From Acidithiobacillus ferrianus (lineage in GTDB: Bacteria > Pseudomonadota > Gammaproteobacteria > Acidithiobacillales > Acidithiobacillaceae), in NCBI RefSeq assembly GCF_010378095.1, contig NZ_WNJL01000030.1, forward strand, positions 176,501 to 240,500: a DNA stretch of 64,000 bases, in the 5' to 3' direction. The first letter of the stretch is position 1. Each line of letters starts with the position of its first letter. The position numbers and the translations under genes are program-made. Positions 1 to 10,146 of this stretch are shown piece by piece. Below the pieces are notes generated by a model. That model saw only the letters and a program-made list of their open reading frames with translations. It was not told where the DNA came from and did not search any database.

Positions 1-218
1 AACACCGGACCGCTACTCATGAAGTCGCAAAGCTCTCCGTAAAAAGGACGCGCCTCGTGGACCGCATAAAAACCGCCCGCATCCTCGCGGCTGAGGTGCA
101 GCATCTTGGCGGCGGCAATCCGCAAGCCGGCCCCTTCAAATCGGCTCAAGATGGCGCCGATGACATTCTTCCGCACGGCATCGGGTTTGATGATGGAAAG
201 GGTGCGCTCCACAGCCAT
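1..218 (-). CDS. ndk: Nucleoside diphosphate kinase, N-terminal part (cut by window edge)
   Basis: Transfers the gamma phosphate between nucleoside triphosphates and diphosphates in the cytoplasm. My reading of the minus strand gives 72 codons beginning [15 protein letters not shown], the classic Ndk N-terminus, followed by [15 protein letters not shown] and [17 protein letters not shown]. These match the family well. The ATG at 218 follows a GAGG Shine-Dalgarno about 6 nt upstream. Roughly the last half of the usual ~143 residues, including the catalytic histidine, lies outside the window. It is the last minus-strand gene seen after miaA, separated by 123 bp in which I see no clear feature. 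Confidence 0.93.
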   Translation of the reverse strand, partial: MAVERTLSIIKPDAVRKNVIGAILSRFEGAGLRIAAAKMLHLSREDAGGFYAVHEARPFYGELCDFMSSGPV

Positions 219-341
219 AAAATCCTCAACGGGGGGTAAAATCAAAGTGCCCATAGGCTAGCATTCCGCGCCATAGCTGGCAATCCGGCGCACGCCGTGA
301 TCCGCTCTCCAAATCCGTCTATCGCGTCCGCTTTCCCAAAT

Positions 342-1268
342 TTACACCGCCCTTTCCGACAGCAGAGGCGTCACCCTCTGCAACAGACGAGCGGCGGCAC
401 CGTTTGCGGAAGGATCCAGATAAAGATCCGCGGTTTCTCGGGTGAACCAGGTGTCCTGACGTTTGGCGAGCTGGCGAGTGGCGGCCAGGGCGGCCGCATA
501 GGCCGCATCGCCGCTGCAACGTCCGTCGCAGAACGCGAAATACTGCCGATAACCCACGGCCCGCATGGCCGGCAGCGTCGCCGCATAGTGGCGCTGCCGC
601 AGCGCCTCCAGCTCGCCGAGAAATCCTTGCGCCAGCATGGCGTCAAGGCGTAGCGCGATACGCCGATGCAGCCATGGCCGGGAGGGGCGCAGGATGATTT
701 TGATCAGGGGGTCGGGAAATCGCCCCCGCCAGCCCCGGCGGGCGCTGAGCGGGGCGCCGGAACTAAGGATGATTTCCAGCGCCCGCTGGATGCGTTGCCG
801 ATCCTGGGGCGCAATGGCGGCCGCGGCCTGCGGATCGAGCTCGGCCAGACGCTGGTGCAGGGCAGGCCAGCCCGCGCTTCGGGCCGCCACGCTCAAATGC
901 TGGCGCAGATCCGGATCGGCGGGCGGCAACACGTCAATACCGCGCTCCAGTGCCCGGAAATACAGGCCGGTACCACCGACCAGCAACGGGATGCGGCCAC
1001 GCTCCCGCGCCGAGGCGATAGCGTGCAAGGCATCTTCACGAAACAGTCCGGCCGAATAGGCTTCATCGGGTTCACGGATATCCACCAGCGCGTGCGGGTA
1101 TCGCCGGCGCAAGGCCAGGCTGGGTTTGGCGCTGCCAATATCGAAATAACGATAAACCAGCAGTGAATCGACACTGATGATATCCACGGGCAGCGCATCG
1201 GCCAGGTGCATGGCCAAATCGGTTTTGCCGCTGGCGGTGGGACCCATCAGAAAAATGGCGGGAATCAT
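342..1268 (-). CDS. miaA: tRNA dimethylallyltransferase
   Basis: Adds the isopentenyl group to A37 of tRNAs that read UNN codons. Starting at the ATG at 1268 the protein has 308 residues and opens with MIPAIFLMGPTASGKTDLA, where GPTASGKT is the P-loop. The segments VDSLLVYRYFDIGSAKP and LLVGGTGLYFRAL are also typical of MiaA. An upstream in-frame extension to 1340 runs back into mutL and is not supported. The start overlaps the mutL stop as ATGA, so the two genes are probably translationally coupled. mutL-miaA is a common proteobacterial order. Confidence 0.96.
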   Translation of the reverse strand: MIPAIFLMGPTASGKTDLAMHLADALPVDIISVDSLLVYRYFDIGSAKPSLALRRRYPHALVDIREPDEAYSAGLFREDALHAIASARERGRIPLLVGGTGLYFRALERGIDVLPPADPDLRQHLSVAARSAGWPALHQRLAELDPQAAAAIAPQDRQRIQRALEIILSSGAPLSARRGWRGRFPDPLIKIILRPSRPWLHRRIALRLDAMLAQGFLGELEALRQRHYAATLPAMRAVGYRQYFAFCDGRCSGDAAYAAALAATRQLAKRQDTWFTRETADLYLDPSANGAAARLLQRVTPLLSERAV

Positions 1269-3037
1269 CGTCCGCGCAGAAAGAGGCGGTCGAGATCGGC
1301 CAGGGAAAACTGCACCACCGTGGGCCGACCATGATTGCATTGCCCGAAACGGGGGGTGCCCTCCAGTTGCCGCAACAGGTCGTTCATTTCTTCCAGGCTG
1401 AGTGGGCGGCTGGTTTTGATCGCGGCACGGCAGGCCATATCCGCCAGGACGGCATCGCCATCCCCCGCCGCCCAGGGAGGATCCTCCGCGAGCAGGTCGG
1501 CGAGCATCTGTCCATAGACGGCCGCCGGAAGTGCCTGGGGTGCCGCATGAAGAGCCAGCGTTCCCGGACCCGCGACACTCACCTCGAGACCCGCCTGGTG
1601 CAGATCGTTCTGACGTTCAGCGAAGCGGGCCATCTGCATCGCCGTCACATGCACATATTCAGGTATAATAAACGTTTGTTTATCGGATTGATGCGACGTA
1701 TTCTTCATCTTTTCGTAGAGAATTCGCTCGTGAGCGGCGTGCTGATCCACCAGAATCATCCCGGTGCTGTTCTGGGCCAGGATGAAGCGCGCGTGGATTT
1801 GCGCCACGGCCTGTCCCAGCGGATAGTCGGGCACCCATTCCGCCGGTCCGGCCGGCTCTCCCCCTGCTCCAAGCGCCGCTGGGGCCAGGGGATGCTCTCC
1901 ATAGGCGCCCGCATGTTCATTCACCGCACCCGCCGACACCTGCCGGGTGGCGCAGGAAAGCGGCAAACTCGTCGCGGTCGCGGCGCGCGGCGGGAGAGAA
2001 CGGACCGGGACCGCCACCTGCGGATGAACGCCCCCTTGTCCGGCAATGACCCGCCGCAAGGTATGGAAGAGAAAATCGTGCAGTTCCCGGCCATCCCGAA
2101 AACGCACTTCCGCCTTGGCGGGATGCACATTGACATCGACCCGCTCCGGCGGCAGCGTCAGATAGAGTACGTAAAGGGGGTGGCGATCCTGAAACAGCAC
2201 ATCGGCATAGGCGGCGCGCAGCGCGTGGCCGATGACCGCGTCGCGGATCGGACGACCGTTTACGAAGAAATACTGTTCATCCCCGCGGGCACGATTATAA
2301 GTAGGCAGGCCCAGCCAGCCGTGCAGAGCATATCCCCGGTCTTCCTGCTCGATATGGAGCGCATTCGCCAGAAAACCCTCTCCCAGGACGGCGGCCACCC
2401 GCGCCGCCCGATCGTCCGCGTCCGTGGCCGCGGGAAACTGCGTGAGAGTGCGTCCGTTCTGCACCAACTGGAAGGTCACCGGAAAATGCGCCAGGGCGAT
2501 CTGGCGCAGCACCTTCTGATTGCGTGACAATTCGGCGCCGGGACCGCGCAAAAACTTGCGGCGTGCCGGCACATTGAAGAACAAATCGGCAACGCGCACG
2601 GTCGTTCCCGGTGCCCGGGCCGCCACCTCCGCTGGCGTCGCCACGCCGCCGGTCACTTGCAGACGCGCCGCCTGATTCTGGCCGCGCGCGCGGGAGAGCA
2701 ATTCCAGGCGGGACACCGAAGCGATGGCGGGCAGGGCCTCACCACGGAACCCCATGGTGTGGATGGCCTGCAGATCCTCCCAGGTGGCCACTTTGCTGGT
2801 GGCGTGCCGCTCCAGCGCCAGGGACAGGTCCTCCGGCGGAATACCGATGCCATCGTCTTCGACGCTCAGCAGGTCCATTCCGCCACCCTCCAGTTGAATC
2901 CTGATGCGGGTGGCTCCGGCATCCAGACTGTTTTCCAGCAACTCCTTGAGGATGGAGGCCGGACGTTCAATGACCTCGCCCGCGGCGATCTGGTTCGCCA
3001 GTGTCCCATCCAGGCGGCGGATACGGCCATCAGCCAT
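1265..3037 (-). CDS. mutL: DNA mismatch repair protein MutL
   Basis: Matchmaker ATPase of mismatch repair linking MutS to downstream excision. The chosen start at 3037 (MADGRIRRLDGTLANQIAAG) gives 590 residues. The GHKL ATPase is visible in ENSLDAGA, DDGIGI and GFRGEALPAI. The C-terminal domain carries DQHAAHERILYE, which fits the DQHA(X)2E(X)4E metal-binding motif of MutL proteins with their own endonuclease, and CNHGRP near the end. This suggests the nicking type used by bacteria without MutH. It overlaps tsaE by 8 bp and miaA by 4 bp. Confidence 0.96.
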   Translation of the reverse strand: MADGRIRRLDGTLANQIAAGEVIERPASILKELLENSLDAGATRIRIQLEGGGMDLLSVEDDGIGIPPEDLSLALERHATSKVATWEDLQAIHTMGFRGEALPAIASVSRLELLSRARGQNQAARLQVTGGVATPAEVAARAPGTTVRVADLFFNVPARRKFLRGPGAELSRNQKVLRQIALAHFPVTFQLVQNGRTLTQFPAATDADDRAARVAAVLGEGFLANALHIEQEDRGYALHGWLGLPTYNRARGDEQYFFVNGRPIRDAVIGHALRAAYADVLFQDRHPLYVLYLTLPPERVDVNVHPAKAEVRFRDGRELHDFLFHTLRRVIAGQGGVHPQVAVPVRSLPPRAATATSLPLSCATRQVSAGAVNEHAGAYGEHPLAPAALGAGGEPAGPAEWVPDYPLGQAVAQIHARFILAQNSTGMILVDQHAAHERILYEKMKNTSHQSDKQTFIIPEYVHVTAMQMARFAERQNDLHQAGLEVSVAGPGTLALHAAPQALPAAVYGQMLADLLAEDPPWAAGDGDAVLADMACRAAIKTSRPLSLEEMNDLLRQLEGTPRFGQCNHGRPTVVQFSLADLDRLFLRGR

Positions 3038-3521
3038 CGGCGCCACCCACGCCGAGGGAGGCCGCCGGCAAGCCGAGGCGTTCCGTCCAGCGCTCCGCAC
3101 GCGCATGGAGCGCCCGCCACCGCACCTGATGATCGCCCTGCGGCAGTATGGTCAGGGTCAAGGACAAGTCCGCGGGGGGCAAAAAGCCGCGCCCGCGCTC
3201 AGGCCATTCGATCAGCCACAGCGCCGGCTCCGCGAGATGATCCCGGATACCGATGAACTCCAGCTCTTCCGCCTCTCGCAGCCGATAAAGGTCCAGATGC
3301 AGCGCGGTTCCGATGCGCGTCACATAGCGTTCGATCAGGGTATAGGTGGGGCTCTTTATCGGCGGGGTGACCCCCAGAGCCTGCAGCAGGGCCTGGGCCA
3401 GCGTGGTCTTGCCCGCGCCCAGTTCCCCGTGGAGATAAATGACCGCGGGCATATCGACGACTTGCGCGAGGCGTCGCCCCCAGTCCCGGCACGCATCGGC
3501 ATCCGCGAAATTCCAGTACAT
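3030..3521 (-). CDS. tsaE: tRNA threonylcarbamoyladenosine biosynthesis ATPase TsaE
   Basis: Small ATPase of the TsaBDE complex that makes t6A37 in ANN-decoding tRNAs. The 163-residue protein has a P-loop GELGAGKTTLA near residue 33, then SPTYTLIERY and HLDLYRL, and WPERG further on, all typical of TsaE. ATG at 3521. It precedes mutL, whose start lies inside its last codons, as in many proteobacteria where tsaE, (amiC), mutL and miaA form one cluster. Confidence 0.95.
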   Translation of the reverse strand: MYWNFADADACRDWGRRLAQVVDMPAVIYLHGELGAGKTTLAQALLQALGVTPPIKSPTYTLIERYVTRIGTALHLDLYRLREAEELEFIGIRDHLAEPALWLIEWPERGRGFLPPADLSLTLTILPQGDHQVRWRALHARAERWTERLGLPAASLGVGGADG

Positions 3522-3533
3522 GCGCTTCCGGAA

Positions 3534-3989
3534 TCAGGGCTTCAGCAAATGCCGGAGAATATCTGATCGGCTGACAATGCCGAGCAGCAGGCCATGGTCA
3601 TCCACCACCGGCACCGCATGCACATCCCTGCGCAGTAATTTTTCGGCCACGGCATCCGTATCCTCCCCGGGGACGGCGGTGACAACGCGACTGCTGGCCA
3701 GCTGCCGGGCGGTGACGGCGGTCACCTTGCGCAGTTCTGCGTCATACTCGCGCATGCCGCCAATGGGAATGAGGCCGTCGAGAATGGTGACTATGGTGGG
3801 TAAATGCACCTTGCGATGGGCGTCGATGAGATCCCGCTCACCGATCATGCCGATCAACCGGCCCTCACTGTCCACCACGGGCAAACTGTGATGCCCGGAG
3901 CTCATCAACACCTCACCGACCCTGCTGACCGAGTCATCCGCCAGCACCGTGATGGTCTGGCGGGTCATAATATCCTGGGCCGTTGTCAT
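3534..3989 (-). CDS. Two-CBS-domain protein
   Basis: A 151-residue protein built of a CBS pair. The first repeat starts TAQDIMTRQTITVLADDSV and contains SLPVVDSEGRLIGMI. The second starts near SSRVVTAVPGEDT and contains AVPVVDDHGLLLGIVSRSD. CBS pairs usually bind adenine nucleotides and sense energy state. No effector domain is attached, so the regulated partner is unknown. The ATG at 3989 overlaps the bioA stop by one base (TGATG), implying coupling to bioA. A TTG three bases upstream is also possible. Confidence 0.85.
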   Translation of the reverse strand: MTTAQDIMTRQTITVLADDSVSRVGEVLMSSGHHSLPVVDSEGRLIGMIGERDLIDAHRKVHLPTIVTILDGLIPIGGMREYDAELRKVTAVTARQLASSRVVTAVPGEDTDAVAEKLLRRDVHAVPVVDDHGLLLGIVSRSDILRHLLKP

Positions 3990-5338
3990 CAATATCGTCC
4001 TTCCGCCATGGCGGCATATAATACGCTGAGGATAGTGTCTATTTCCGTTGCTGTCACCGACAGGGGGGGAACCACGGTGATGAGGTCACCCAGGGGTCGG
4101 CTGTACACCCCCATTGCGCGCGCGCGGCGGCAGACCGCATATTCAACGCGATCCCCGTAAGCATACGCCGCCCCCGTCCCGGGATCCCGCAGGGGGATGG
4201 CCGCCATCAACCCGAACTGCCGGACTTCCCCTGCCCAGGATTGACCGCTGAAACGCCGCAAACCCGCCTGGAGGCGTGCGATTTTGTCTGGCAAGGCGGC
4301 CAGCACCGCGCCTTCCGCGAAGAGGGCCAGATTCTCCAGGGCGACGGCGCAAGCCAAGGGATTGGCCGTATAGGTATGCCCGTAGTAGAATTGGCGGCTC
4401 TCCCCGAAAGGGGCGAGAAAGGCGGCAAAGACATGCTCCGCCGCCAGAGTCGCCGCCACCGGCAGGTAACCGCCACTCAGCCCCTTGCCCAGGGCCAGCA
4501 AGTCCGGTTCCACGGATTCCCATTCGCACGCAAAGAGCTTGCCGCTACGGCCGAAACCCGTCGCCACCTCATCGACAATCAGTAAAACCTCATAGGTCTG
4601 GCACAGGCGCTGTGCGCCCGCGAGAATGCCCGGAGGGAAAGGCAACATACCGGCGGCACCCTGCACACCGCCTTCTAGAATCAGGGCGGCGATCTCGCCC
4701 CCCTGGTTTTTCAGGATGGATTCCAAAGTCGTCAGCCACGCGGCCGTCGCCCGCTCCGGATTTCCCGAGCAAGCGTCCCATTGGAGTACGTAGGGGCTCG
4801 GCAAGCGCAAGGTCGGGAAGAGGAGATGCCCATAGATCCCGTGAAACAACGGGAAACCGCCGACGGACACGGCACCCACCGTATCGCCGTGATAAGCGTT
4901 ATCCAGGGTCAGGAAAAGTCGCTTTTCCGGACGACCCAGATTACCCCAGTATTGCGCCGCCATCTTGATGGCGACCTCCACGGCTTCGGCGCCATCCTCC
5001 GAAAAAAAACAGTGCCGCAAGGAGGCCGGCGTGATCTCCACCAGCGCCTTCGCCAGCCGGATGGCGGGGGGATGACTCGCGCCCAGCGCCGTACTGTGCG
5101 CAACCTTGCCGAGCTGCTCGACCAGGGCGGCATCCAGCCGGGGGTGACGATGCCCATGGACATTGCACCAGAGGCTGGCGATGGCATCCAGACAGCGGCG
5201 TCCCTCCATGTCGTAAAGGTAGTTCCCTTCGGCACGCTCGATGATCCAGGGGTCATCGTCGCCGTAATCTTGCATCTGGGTGAAGGGGTGCCAGAAATAG
5301 CGCCGATCCCAGGCATGCAGCGTTTCAGTATCCCGCAT
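3989..5338 (-). CDS. bioA: Adenosylmethionine-8-amino-7-oxononanoate aminotransferase
   Basis: PLP enzyme of biotin synthesis that converts KAPA to DAPA using S-adenosylmethionine. The 449-residue length fits BioA. It has YFWHPFTQM near the N-terminus, a motif typical of BioA, then DNAYHGDTVGAVSVGG, IVDEVATGFGRSGKLFA, and the PLP lysine in LALGKGLSGGYLPVA. The start overlaps the preceding NAD(P)HX dehydratase gene by 14 bp. No other bio gene is in the window. Confidence 0.93.
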   Translation of the reverse strand: MRDTETLHAWDRRYFWHPFTQMQDYGDDDPWIIERAEGNYLYDMEGRRCLDAIASLWCNVHGHRHPRLDAALVEQLGKVAHSTALGASHPPAIRLAKALVEITPASLRHCFFSEDGAEAVEVAIKMAAQYWGNLGRPEKRLFLTLDNAYHGDTVGAVSVGGFPLFHGIYGHLLFPTLRLPSPYVLQWDACSGNPERATAAWLTTLESILKNQGGEIAALILEGGVQGAAGMLPFPPGILAGAQRLCQTYEVLLIVDEVATGFGRSGKLFACEWESVEPDLLALGKGLSGGYLPVAATLAAEHVFAAFLAPFGESRQFYYGHTYTANPLACAVALENLALFAEGAVLAALPDKIARLQAGLRRFSGQSWAGEVRQFGLMAAIPLRDPGTGAAYAYGDRVEYAVCRRARAMGVYSRPLGDLITVVPPLSVTATEIDTILSVLYAAMAEGRY

Positions 5339-6182
5339 GATTTTTCCTCAACTCCTGTAAGGCGGCAGGAACCGCCGCCAGAATATCCCCGGCCAGCAGA
5401 CTGGCCTCGCCTATTTGCGCGGCGGCCAGATCGCCCGCGTGCGCGTGCAGGCAAACGCCGAGGGACAATGCGGCATCGGCTTCCAGACCAATGGCCAGCA
5501 AACCGGTGAGCAAACCGGTGAGCACGTCCCCGCTGCCCCCCGTGGCCATGCCCGGATTCCCCTGCGGGCAGAACCATCGGCCGCCACTCCCGAGAAGCAG
5601 GCTATGATGTCCCTTGAGCACCCAGTGCCCTCCATAGCGGGCGCGCAATCGGCCAATAGCCGTGGCGCGATCGCTTTGCACAGCGGCGGTGCTCGTCCGC
5701 AACAAGCGCGCGGCTTCTCCCGGATGGGGCGTGAACAGGCGAACGGCGTCGCCGCGCAGGAGGTCCGGCCCGAAACGCGCCAGAATATTCAAGGCGTCGG
5801 CATCCCAGACCTGTGGGCCGGAGCGGGTGCCTATTTCGCGTACCAGATCATGGGCCGCCAGCCCCTGCCCCAATCCCGGGCCGACGGCCAGCACCGCGGC
5901 GGCCGGTAGCTCCTCCAGGCTGCCGGGCCAGTCTCGCCACGTGGCTTCCGGTAAATGCGCCGCCAAATAAGGGAGGGCGGAGGGATGTCCCATCGCCGTC
6001 ACCAGTCCGGCCCCCACCCGATAGGCCGCGGCGCAGGCCAGCGCCAGCGCCCCGCCCATCCCCGGTCCCCCACCGATCACAAAGGCGTGCCCGAAATCGC
6101 CCTTGTGCGCCAGTGGATCACGCTCCGGCAAAACCGGCAGACCCCGCCACTCCAGGGGGACAAACGCTTCGCTCATGGTCAC
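5325..6182 (-). CDS. nnrD: ADP/ATP-dependent NAD(P)H-hydrate dehydratase
   Basis: Repairs hydrated NADH/NADPH by ATP- or ADP-driven dehydration. The 285-residue ribokinase-like protein has VIGGGPGMGGALALA, AVGPGLGQG, VWDADALNIL, FTPHPGEAARLL and GNPGMATGGSGDVLTG, the carbohydrate-kinase/NnrD signature. The epimerase half found in two-domain fusions (NnrE) is absent. The first possible start is GTG at 6182, overlapping the amt stop as GTGA. An ATG at 6176 is an equally reasonable start. Confidence 0.88.
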   Translation of the reverse strand: MTMSEAFVPLEWRGLPVLPERDPLAHKGDFGHAFVIGGGPGMGGALALACAAAYRVGAGLVTAMGHPSALPYLAAHLPEATWRDWPGSLEELPAAAVLAVGPGLGQGLAAHDLVREIGTRSGPQVWDADALNILARFGPDLLRGDAVRLFTPHPGEAARLLRTSTAAVQSDRATAIGRLRARYGGHWVLKGHHSLLLGSGGRWFCPQGNPGMATGGSGDVLTGLLTGLLAIGLEADAALSLGVCLHAHAGDLAAAQIGEASLLAGDILAAVPAALQELRKNHAGY

Positions 6183-7396
6183 GCCCTCTCGATATCCTCT
6201 TCAGGATACGCGCTGACGTGGTGCAGACTCAAATCGGCGCCCGCATATTCCGCCTCCTGGTCCAGACGGATGCCAATGAAATACTTGATGGCGCCATAGA
6301 CCAGACCACTGCCCAGCAGGGCGATCAGCACCCCCAGCGAAGTACCCAGCAACTGCGACCCCATACTGACGCCGCCGATCCCGCCCAGGAAACGCTGGCC
6401 GAAAATCCCCACGGCCAGTCCACCCCACACGCCGCAGACGCCGTGCAATGGCCACACGCCGAGCACGTCATCCAGACGCAGGCGATGCTGCACAAAGGTG
6501 AAGAGGTAAACAAAGATGAGACCGGCGATGGCACCGATGGCCAAAGCGCCGATGGGTTGAACGACGTCGGAACCCGCACAGATGGCCACCAGCCCCGCCA
6601 ACGCGCCATTATGCACGAAACCGGGATCGCCCTTCCCCACCGCCAAGGCCGTCAGCATCCCACCCACCAGGGCCATGAGCGAATTGAGCGCCACCAGACC
6701 CTGCACGGCCGCCAACTGCTGTGCGCTCATCACATTAAAACCAAACCAGCCGATGATCAGGATCCAGGAGCCCAGGGCCAAAAATGGGATATTGGAAGGC
6801 GGCATGGCCTGTACCGCGCCATCACGCCCATAGCGTCCTCGACGCGGTCCCAATAACCAGACCGCCACCAACGCCATCCAGCCACCCATGGCATGCACCA
6901 CCACCGAACCCGCAAAATCGTGAAAAGGCGCGCCGAAGGTATGGGTCAGCCAGGCCTGAACGCCATAGTGGTTGTCCCAGACCATCCCCTCGTAGAAGGG
7001 ATACACCAGCCCGACCAAAAAAGCCGTCGCCAGCAGTTGCGGATAGAAACGCGCACGCTCCGCGATACCGCCGGAGATGATGGCCGGCACGGCCGCCGCA
7101 AAGGTCAGCAGGAAGAAAAAACGCACCATCTCGAAACCCTGATTCCCCGCCGTCAGCGTGCGCGCGTCGCCCAAAAAACTGATGCCGTAGGCGATGTGAT
7201 ATCCCACGAAAAAATAGACTATGGCAGAGACGCCAAAATCACTGAGAATTTTGACCAGTGCATTGACCTGACTGCGGCGCCGCACCGTCCCCAGTTCCAG
7301 AAAAGCGAAGCCTCCGTGCATGGCAAAGACCAAAATAGCGCCCATCAGCAAAAAAAACACGTTCCCGCCGGGAGGCATGGCTCCAGTGGCTGTCAT
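6179..7396 (-). CDS. amt: Ammonium transporter (Amt family)
   Basis: Integral membrane channel for ammonium uptake. The 405-residue sequence is almost wholly hydrophobic, with about eleven predicted membrane segments. FEMVRFFFLLTFAAAVPAIISG, DFAGSVVVHAMGG (first pore histidine) and VLGVWPLHGVCGVWGG (second pore histidine) match Amt. The N-terminus starts without an obvious cleavable signal peptide. No glnK/glnB gene, the usual partner, lies beside it. The gene overlaps the dehydratase downstream. Confidence 0.93.
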   Translation of the reverse strand: MTATGAMPPGGNVFFLLMGAILVFAMHGGFAFLELGTVRRRSQVNALVKILSDFGVSAIVYFFVGYHIAYGISFLGDARTLTAGNQGFEMVRFFFLLTFAAAVPAIISGGIAERARFYPQLLATAFLVGLVYPFYEGMVWDNHYGVQAWLTHTFGAPFHDFAGSVVVHAMGGWMALVAVWLLGPRRGRYGRDGAVQAMPPSNIPFLALGSWILIIGWFGFNVMSAQQLAAVQGLVALNSLMALVGGMLTALAVGKGDPGFVHNGALAGLVAICAGSDVVQPIGALAIGAIAGLIFVYLFTFVQHRLRLDDVLGVWPLHGVCGVWGGLAVGIFGQRFLGGIGGVSMGSQLLGTSLGVLIALLGSGLVYGAIKYFIGIRLDQEAEYAGADLSLHHVSAYPEEDIERA

Positions 7397-7457
7397 GATG
7401 TCGGTTTCCTCTCAAGAGTATGGTTGATTTACAGGGGCTGTCACCGCGAACATCGCG

Positions 7458-8057
7458 CTACTCGTCCAACAGACGGCGGCCATGGAGCGCCCGCCCGAGG
7501 GTGCCGCGGTCGACATACTCCAGTTCACCGCCCACGGGCACCCCACGCGCGATACGACTGACGATGATCCCATTCGGCACCAGTCCGGCGAGAAATTGCG
7601 CCGTCGCCTCTCCCTCCAGGGTCGGGTTGGTCGCAAAGATCACTTCCCGCAAATCCGCCTCAGCCAAGCGGGCCGTGAGGCGGTCGATGTGCAAGGCTTC
7701 GGGGCCGATACCATCCAGTGGCGACAGGTGCCCCATCAGCACGAAGAACTCGCCGGCGAACACCCCGGTATCCTCGATGGCCCGCAGATCGGCGGGGGAT
7801 TCCACCACGCACACAATGGAACGGTCTCGGTGCTCGGCACGGCAGACGCCGCAGCGGGACGATTCGCTGAGGTTATTGCAGCGCTCGCAAAAACGCACCA
7901 CGGTATGCGCCTGTTGCAAGGCGGCAGCCAGTTGCGGCATCAACTCGCGCTTGCGCACCAGCAACTCGTAGCTGATCCGCTGCGCCGAACGCGGACCAAT
8001 GCCCGGCAGGCGGCGCAGCAGCATCGCCAGGGCATCCATGCTGGGAACATCCGTCAT
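7458..8057 (-). CDS. recR: Recombination mediator protein RecR
   Basis: With RecO and RecF loads RecA at gaps. The 199-residue protein has the helix-hairpin-helix LLRRLPGIGPRSAQRISY, the zinc finger CERCNNLSESSRCGVC, and a Toprim domain beginning IVCVVESPADLRAIE with LMGHLSPLDGIGPE. The gene order dnaX-ybaB-recR on one strand is the standard bacterial arrangement and supports all three assignments. Confidence 0.97.
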   Translation of the reverse strand: MTDVPSMDALAMLLRRLPGIGPRSAQRISYELLVRKRELMPQLAAALQQAHTVVRFCERCNNLSESSRCGVCRAEHRDRSIVCVVESPADLRAIEDTGVFAGEFFVLMGHLSPLDGIGPEALHIDRLTARLAEADLREVIFATNPTLEGEATAQFLAGLVPNGIIVSRIARGVPVGGELEYVDRGTLGRALHGRRLLDE

Positions 8058-8063
8058 GCGGGT

Positions 8064-8387
8064 TTAGAAAGGCAGGTTCATGCCCGGAATATTCATGCCG
8101 CCGGTCACGGACGACATCCGCTCCGCACTGACCTTCTCGGCATTGCGCACGGCATCGTTGATGGCCGCGGCCACGAGATCTTCGAGCATTTCCCGATCCC
8201 CATCGGCAAACAGGGAGGGGTCGATGCGCACCCGCCGCACATCATGGCGACAAGTCATGGTCACCTCCACCAGATTACCGCCCGCATGCCCCTGCACTTC
8301 CACCTGCGCCAAATCCTCCTGCGTCTTCTGCAGGCGTTCCTGGAGCTGCTGCGCCTGCTTCATGATATTTCCCAGTCCACCCTTCAT
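8064..8387 (-). CDS. ybaB: YbaB/EbfC family nucleoid-associated protein
   Basis: Small DNA-binding protein encoded between dnaX and recR in most bacteria. The 107 residues start [19 protein letters not shown] and include the family core [15 protein letters not shown], followed by [11 protein letters not shown] and ending [11 protein letters not shown]. The start overlaps the dnaX stop as ATGA and the recR start follows after 6 bp, so the three are probably one transcript. Confidence 0.95.
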   Translation of the reverse strand: MKGGLGNIMKQAQQLQERLQKTQEDLAQVEVQGHAGGNLVEVTMTCRHDVRRVRIDPSLFADGDREMLEDLVAAAINDAVRNAEKVSAERMSSVTGGMNIPGMNLPF

Positions 8388-10123
8388 TTTCCATCACCTC
8401 CCTCGATTGAGGCCGCTCGATCAACAGATAATGCTCCCGCCGCAACGGGAGCCGCTATTTCTACACACTCCAGGCGCGCATCCAGAACTTCCAGAAAGGC
8501 ATTGACCCGCGGATCGGCGGCGACCCGTGCCTCCGCCGCCGCCTGCCTGGATGCGGCCTGTTCCCGCTCTTCCCGCGCCAGACTGCCCACTCCGGTTTCC
8601 TGGGTGAGCGGTACGATGGTCAGGCGGGGTTCGCGCCCAAGGTGCTTCGCGAGGGCCTGCTGCACGGCGAGCCGCGTCTCCGCCTTGGACAGCAGTAGCA
8701 AATAGCCGGGTTCGACCGCCAGTTCGACCGCCTCGGGTCCACAGCGCAGCGCTTGCCCATGGCGCAGATACTGCCTCACCATGGGGGATACCGCCAACGC
8801 TTCCAGTACGCGGCTCCAATCCGAAGCGGACGGCGGCCCCGCGGCTGTTTCAGGAAGCTCGAGCGCGGGAGGCGGCGGTTCCTGGACAATATCCCGCGCG
8901 GCGGGAGGACGCGTAGCAAAGGGGTTGTCCGGAGCATTTCCCTCCGCGGGAGGGGGCACGGGCATGCCGGCCGCTTCTGGCGCGGCCACCGGATTCCGGG
9001 CATGGGCGACGGACTGGCCGGGGTGCGAGGGGTCTTCCGGATGCGGGGCGGAGAAACTCAGTATCCGTAAAAATGCCATCTCCAGCGCCATGCGCGTATC
9101 GGGATACAGGGCAAAGTCACGCCGTGCCGACAGGAGCAGATAGTACCAGGACTGCAGCGTAAGCGGACTGATGCGCTCGCGCAGGCGGACGATCGTGGCG
9201 GCCCCTTCGCGCTCCGGATCCACCGGCAGAAACTGCGCCAGGCTAAGGCGATGCACCCCTTCTATGACCAGGTCCAGCAACCCCGCGCCATCCATACCCC
9301 GGGCCAGATGATCATCCAGCATGCTGAACAGTTGAACCGCCTGCCCATCCACCAGGGCTTCGACCAACTCGAGCACGGCATCGTCGCCACTTCGCCCGAG
9401 CATGGCCAACACGCCTTCCCGCAGCACCTTGCCACCACCATGGGCAATCGCCTGATCCAACAGACTCAAGGCATCCCGCAAACTGCCATCGGCGGCGCGA
9501 GCCAGCACCTGCAGTGCCGCGTCCTCCGCCGGCACCTGCTCTGCCGCCATGATCTGCTGCAATCGCCCTTGAATCAGGGGAATATCCAGCCGCCGCAGAT
9601 TGAACTGCAAACAGCGGGAAAGAATGGTCACCGGCAACTTTTGCGGGTCGGTGGTCGCCAGCAGGAATTTCACATGCTCCGGCGGCTCCTCCAGGGTCTT
9701 CAGCAATGCATTGAAACTATGGCTAGACAGCATGTGCACCTCGTCGATGAGATACACCTTGTAGCGACCGGCACTCGGCGCATACGGCACGTTATCCAGC
9801 AGATCGCGGGTTTCATCCACCCGGGTGCGGCTCGCGGCGTCCACCTCCAGCAAGTCGACAAAATTGCCCGCGGCGATGCCACGACACGCACCGCACTCAC
9901 CGCAAGGCTGGCTGCCGACGCCCCGTTCACAGTTCAGGCATTTGGCCAGCAGACGGGCCAAGGTGGTTTTGCCGACGCCCCGCGTGCCCGTAAAGAGGAA
10001 GGCATGGTGGATGCGACCGGAATCCAGCGCGTGGCGCAAGGCGGAAACCACCGCCTCCTGCCCGACAAAATCGTCAAAATATTGGGGCCGCCAGCGGCGG
10101 GCCAACGCCAGATAAGCGCTCAT
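8384..10123 (-). CDS. dnaX: DNA polymerase III subunits gamma/tau
   Basis: Clamp-loader ATPase of the replicative polymerase. Starting at the ATG at 10123 ([19 protein letters not shown]) gives 579 residues. The P-loop is [12 protein letters not shown], followed by a zinc module with cysteines in CLNCERG and CGECGAC, then [20 protein letters not shown] and the sensor ATTDPQKLP. The C-terminal half is the tau-specific part. I did not find a clear A-AAA-AAG slippage site for a short gamma form. The in-frame extension to 10165 would enter the 4.5S RNA gene and is rejected. Confidence 0.96.
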   Translation of the reverse strand: MSAYLALARRWRPQYFDDFVGQEAVVSALRHALDSGRIHHAFLFTGTRGVGKTTLARLLAKCLNCERGVGSQPCGECGACRGIAAGNFVDLLEVDAASRTRVDETRDLLDNVPYAPSAGRYKVYLIDEVHMLSSHSFNALLKTLEEPPEHVKFLLATTDPQKLPVTILSRCLQFNLRRLDIPLIQGRLQQIMAAEQVPAEDAALQVLARAADGSLRDALSLLDQAIAHGGGKVLREGVLAMLGRSGDDAVLELVEALVDGQAVQLFSMLDDHLARGMDGAGLLDLVIEGVHRLSLAQFLPVDPEREGAATIVRLRERISPLTLQSWYYLLLSARRDFALYPDTRMALEMAFLRILSFSAPHPEDPSHPGQSVAHARNPVAAPEAAGMPVPPPAEGNAPDNPFATRPPAARDIVQEPPPPALELPETAAGPPSASDWSRVLEALAVSPMVRQYLRHGQALRCGPEAVELAVEPGYLLLLSKAETRLAVQQALAKHLGREPRLTIVPLTQETGVGSLAREEREQAASRQAAAEARVAADPRVNAFLEVLDARLECVEIAAPVAAGALSVDRAASIEGGDGK

Positions 10124-10146
10124 ACGGACGGGGGAGACGATAGGGT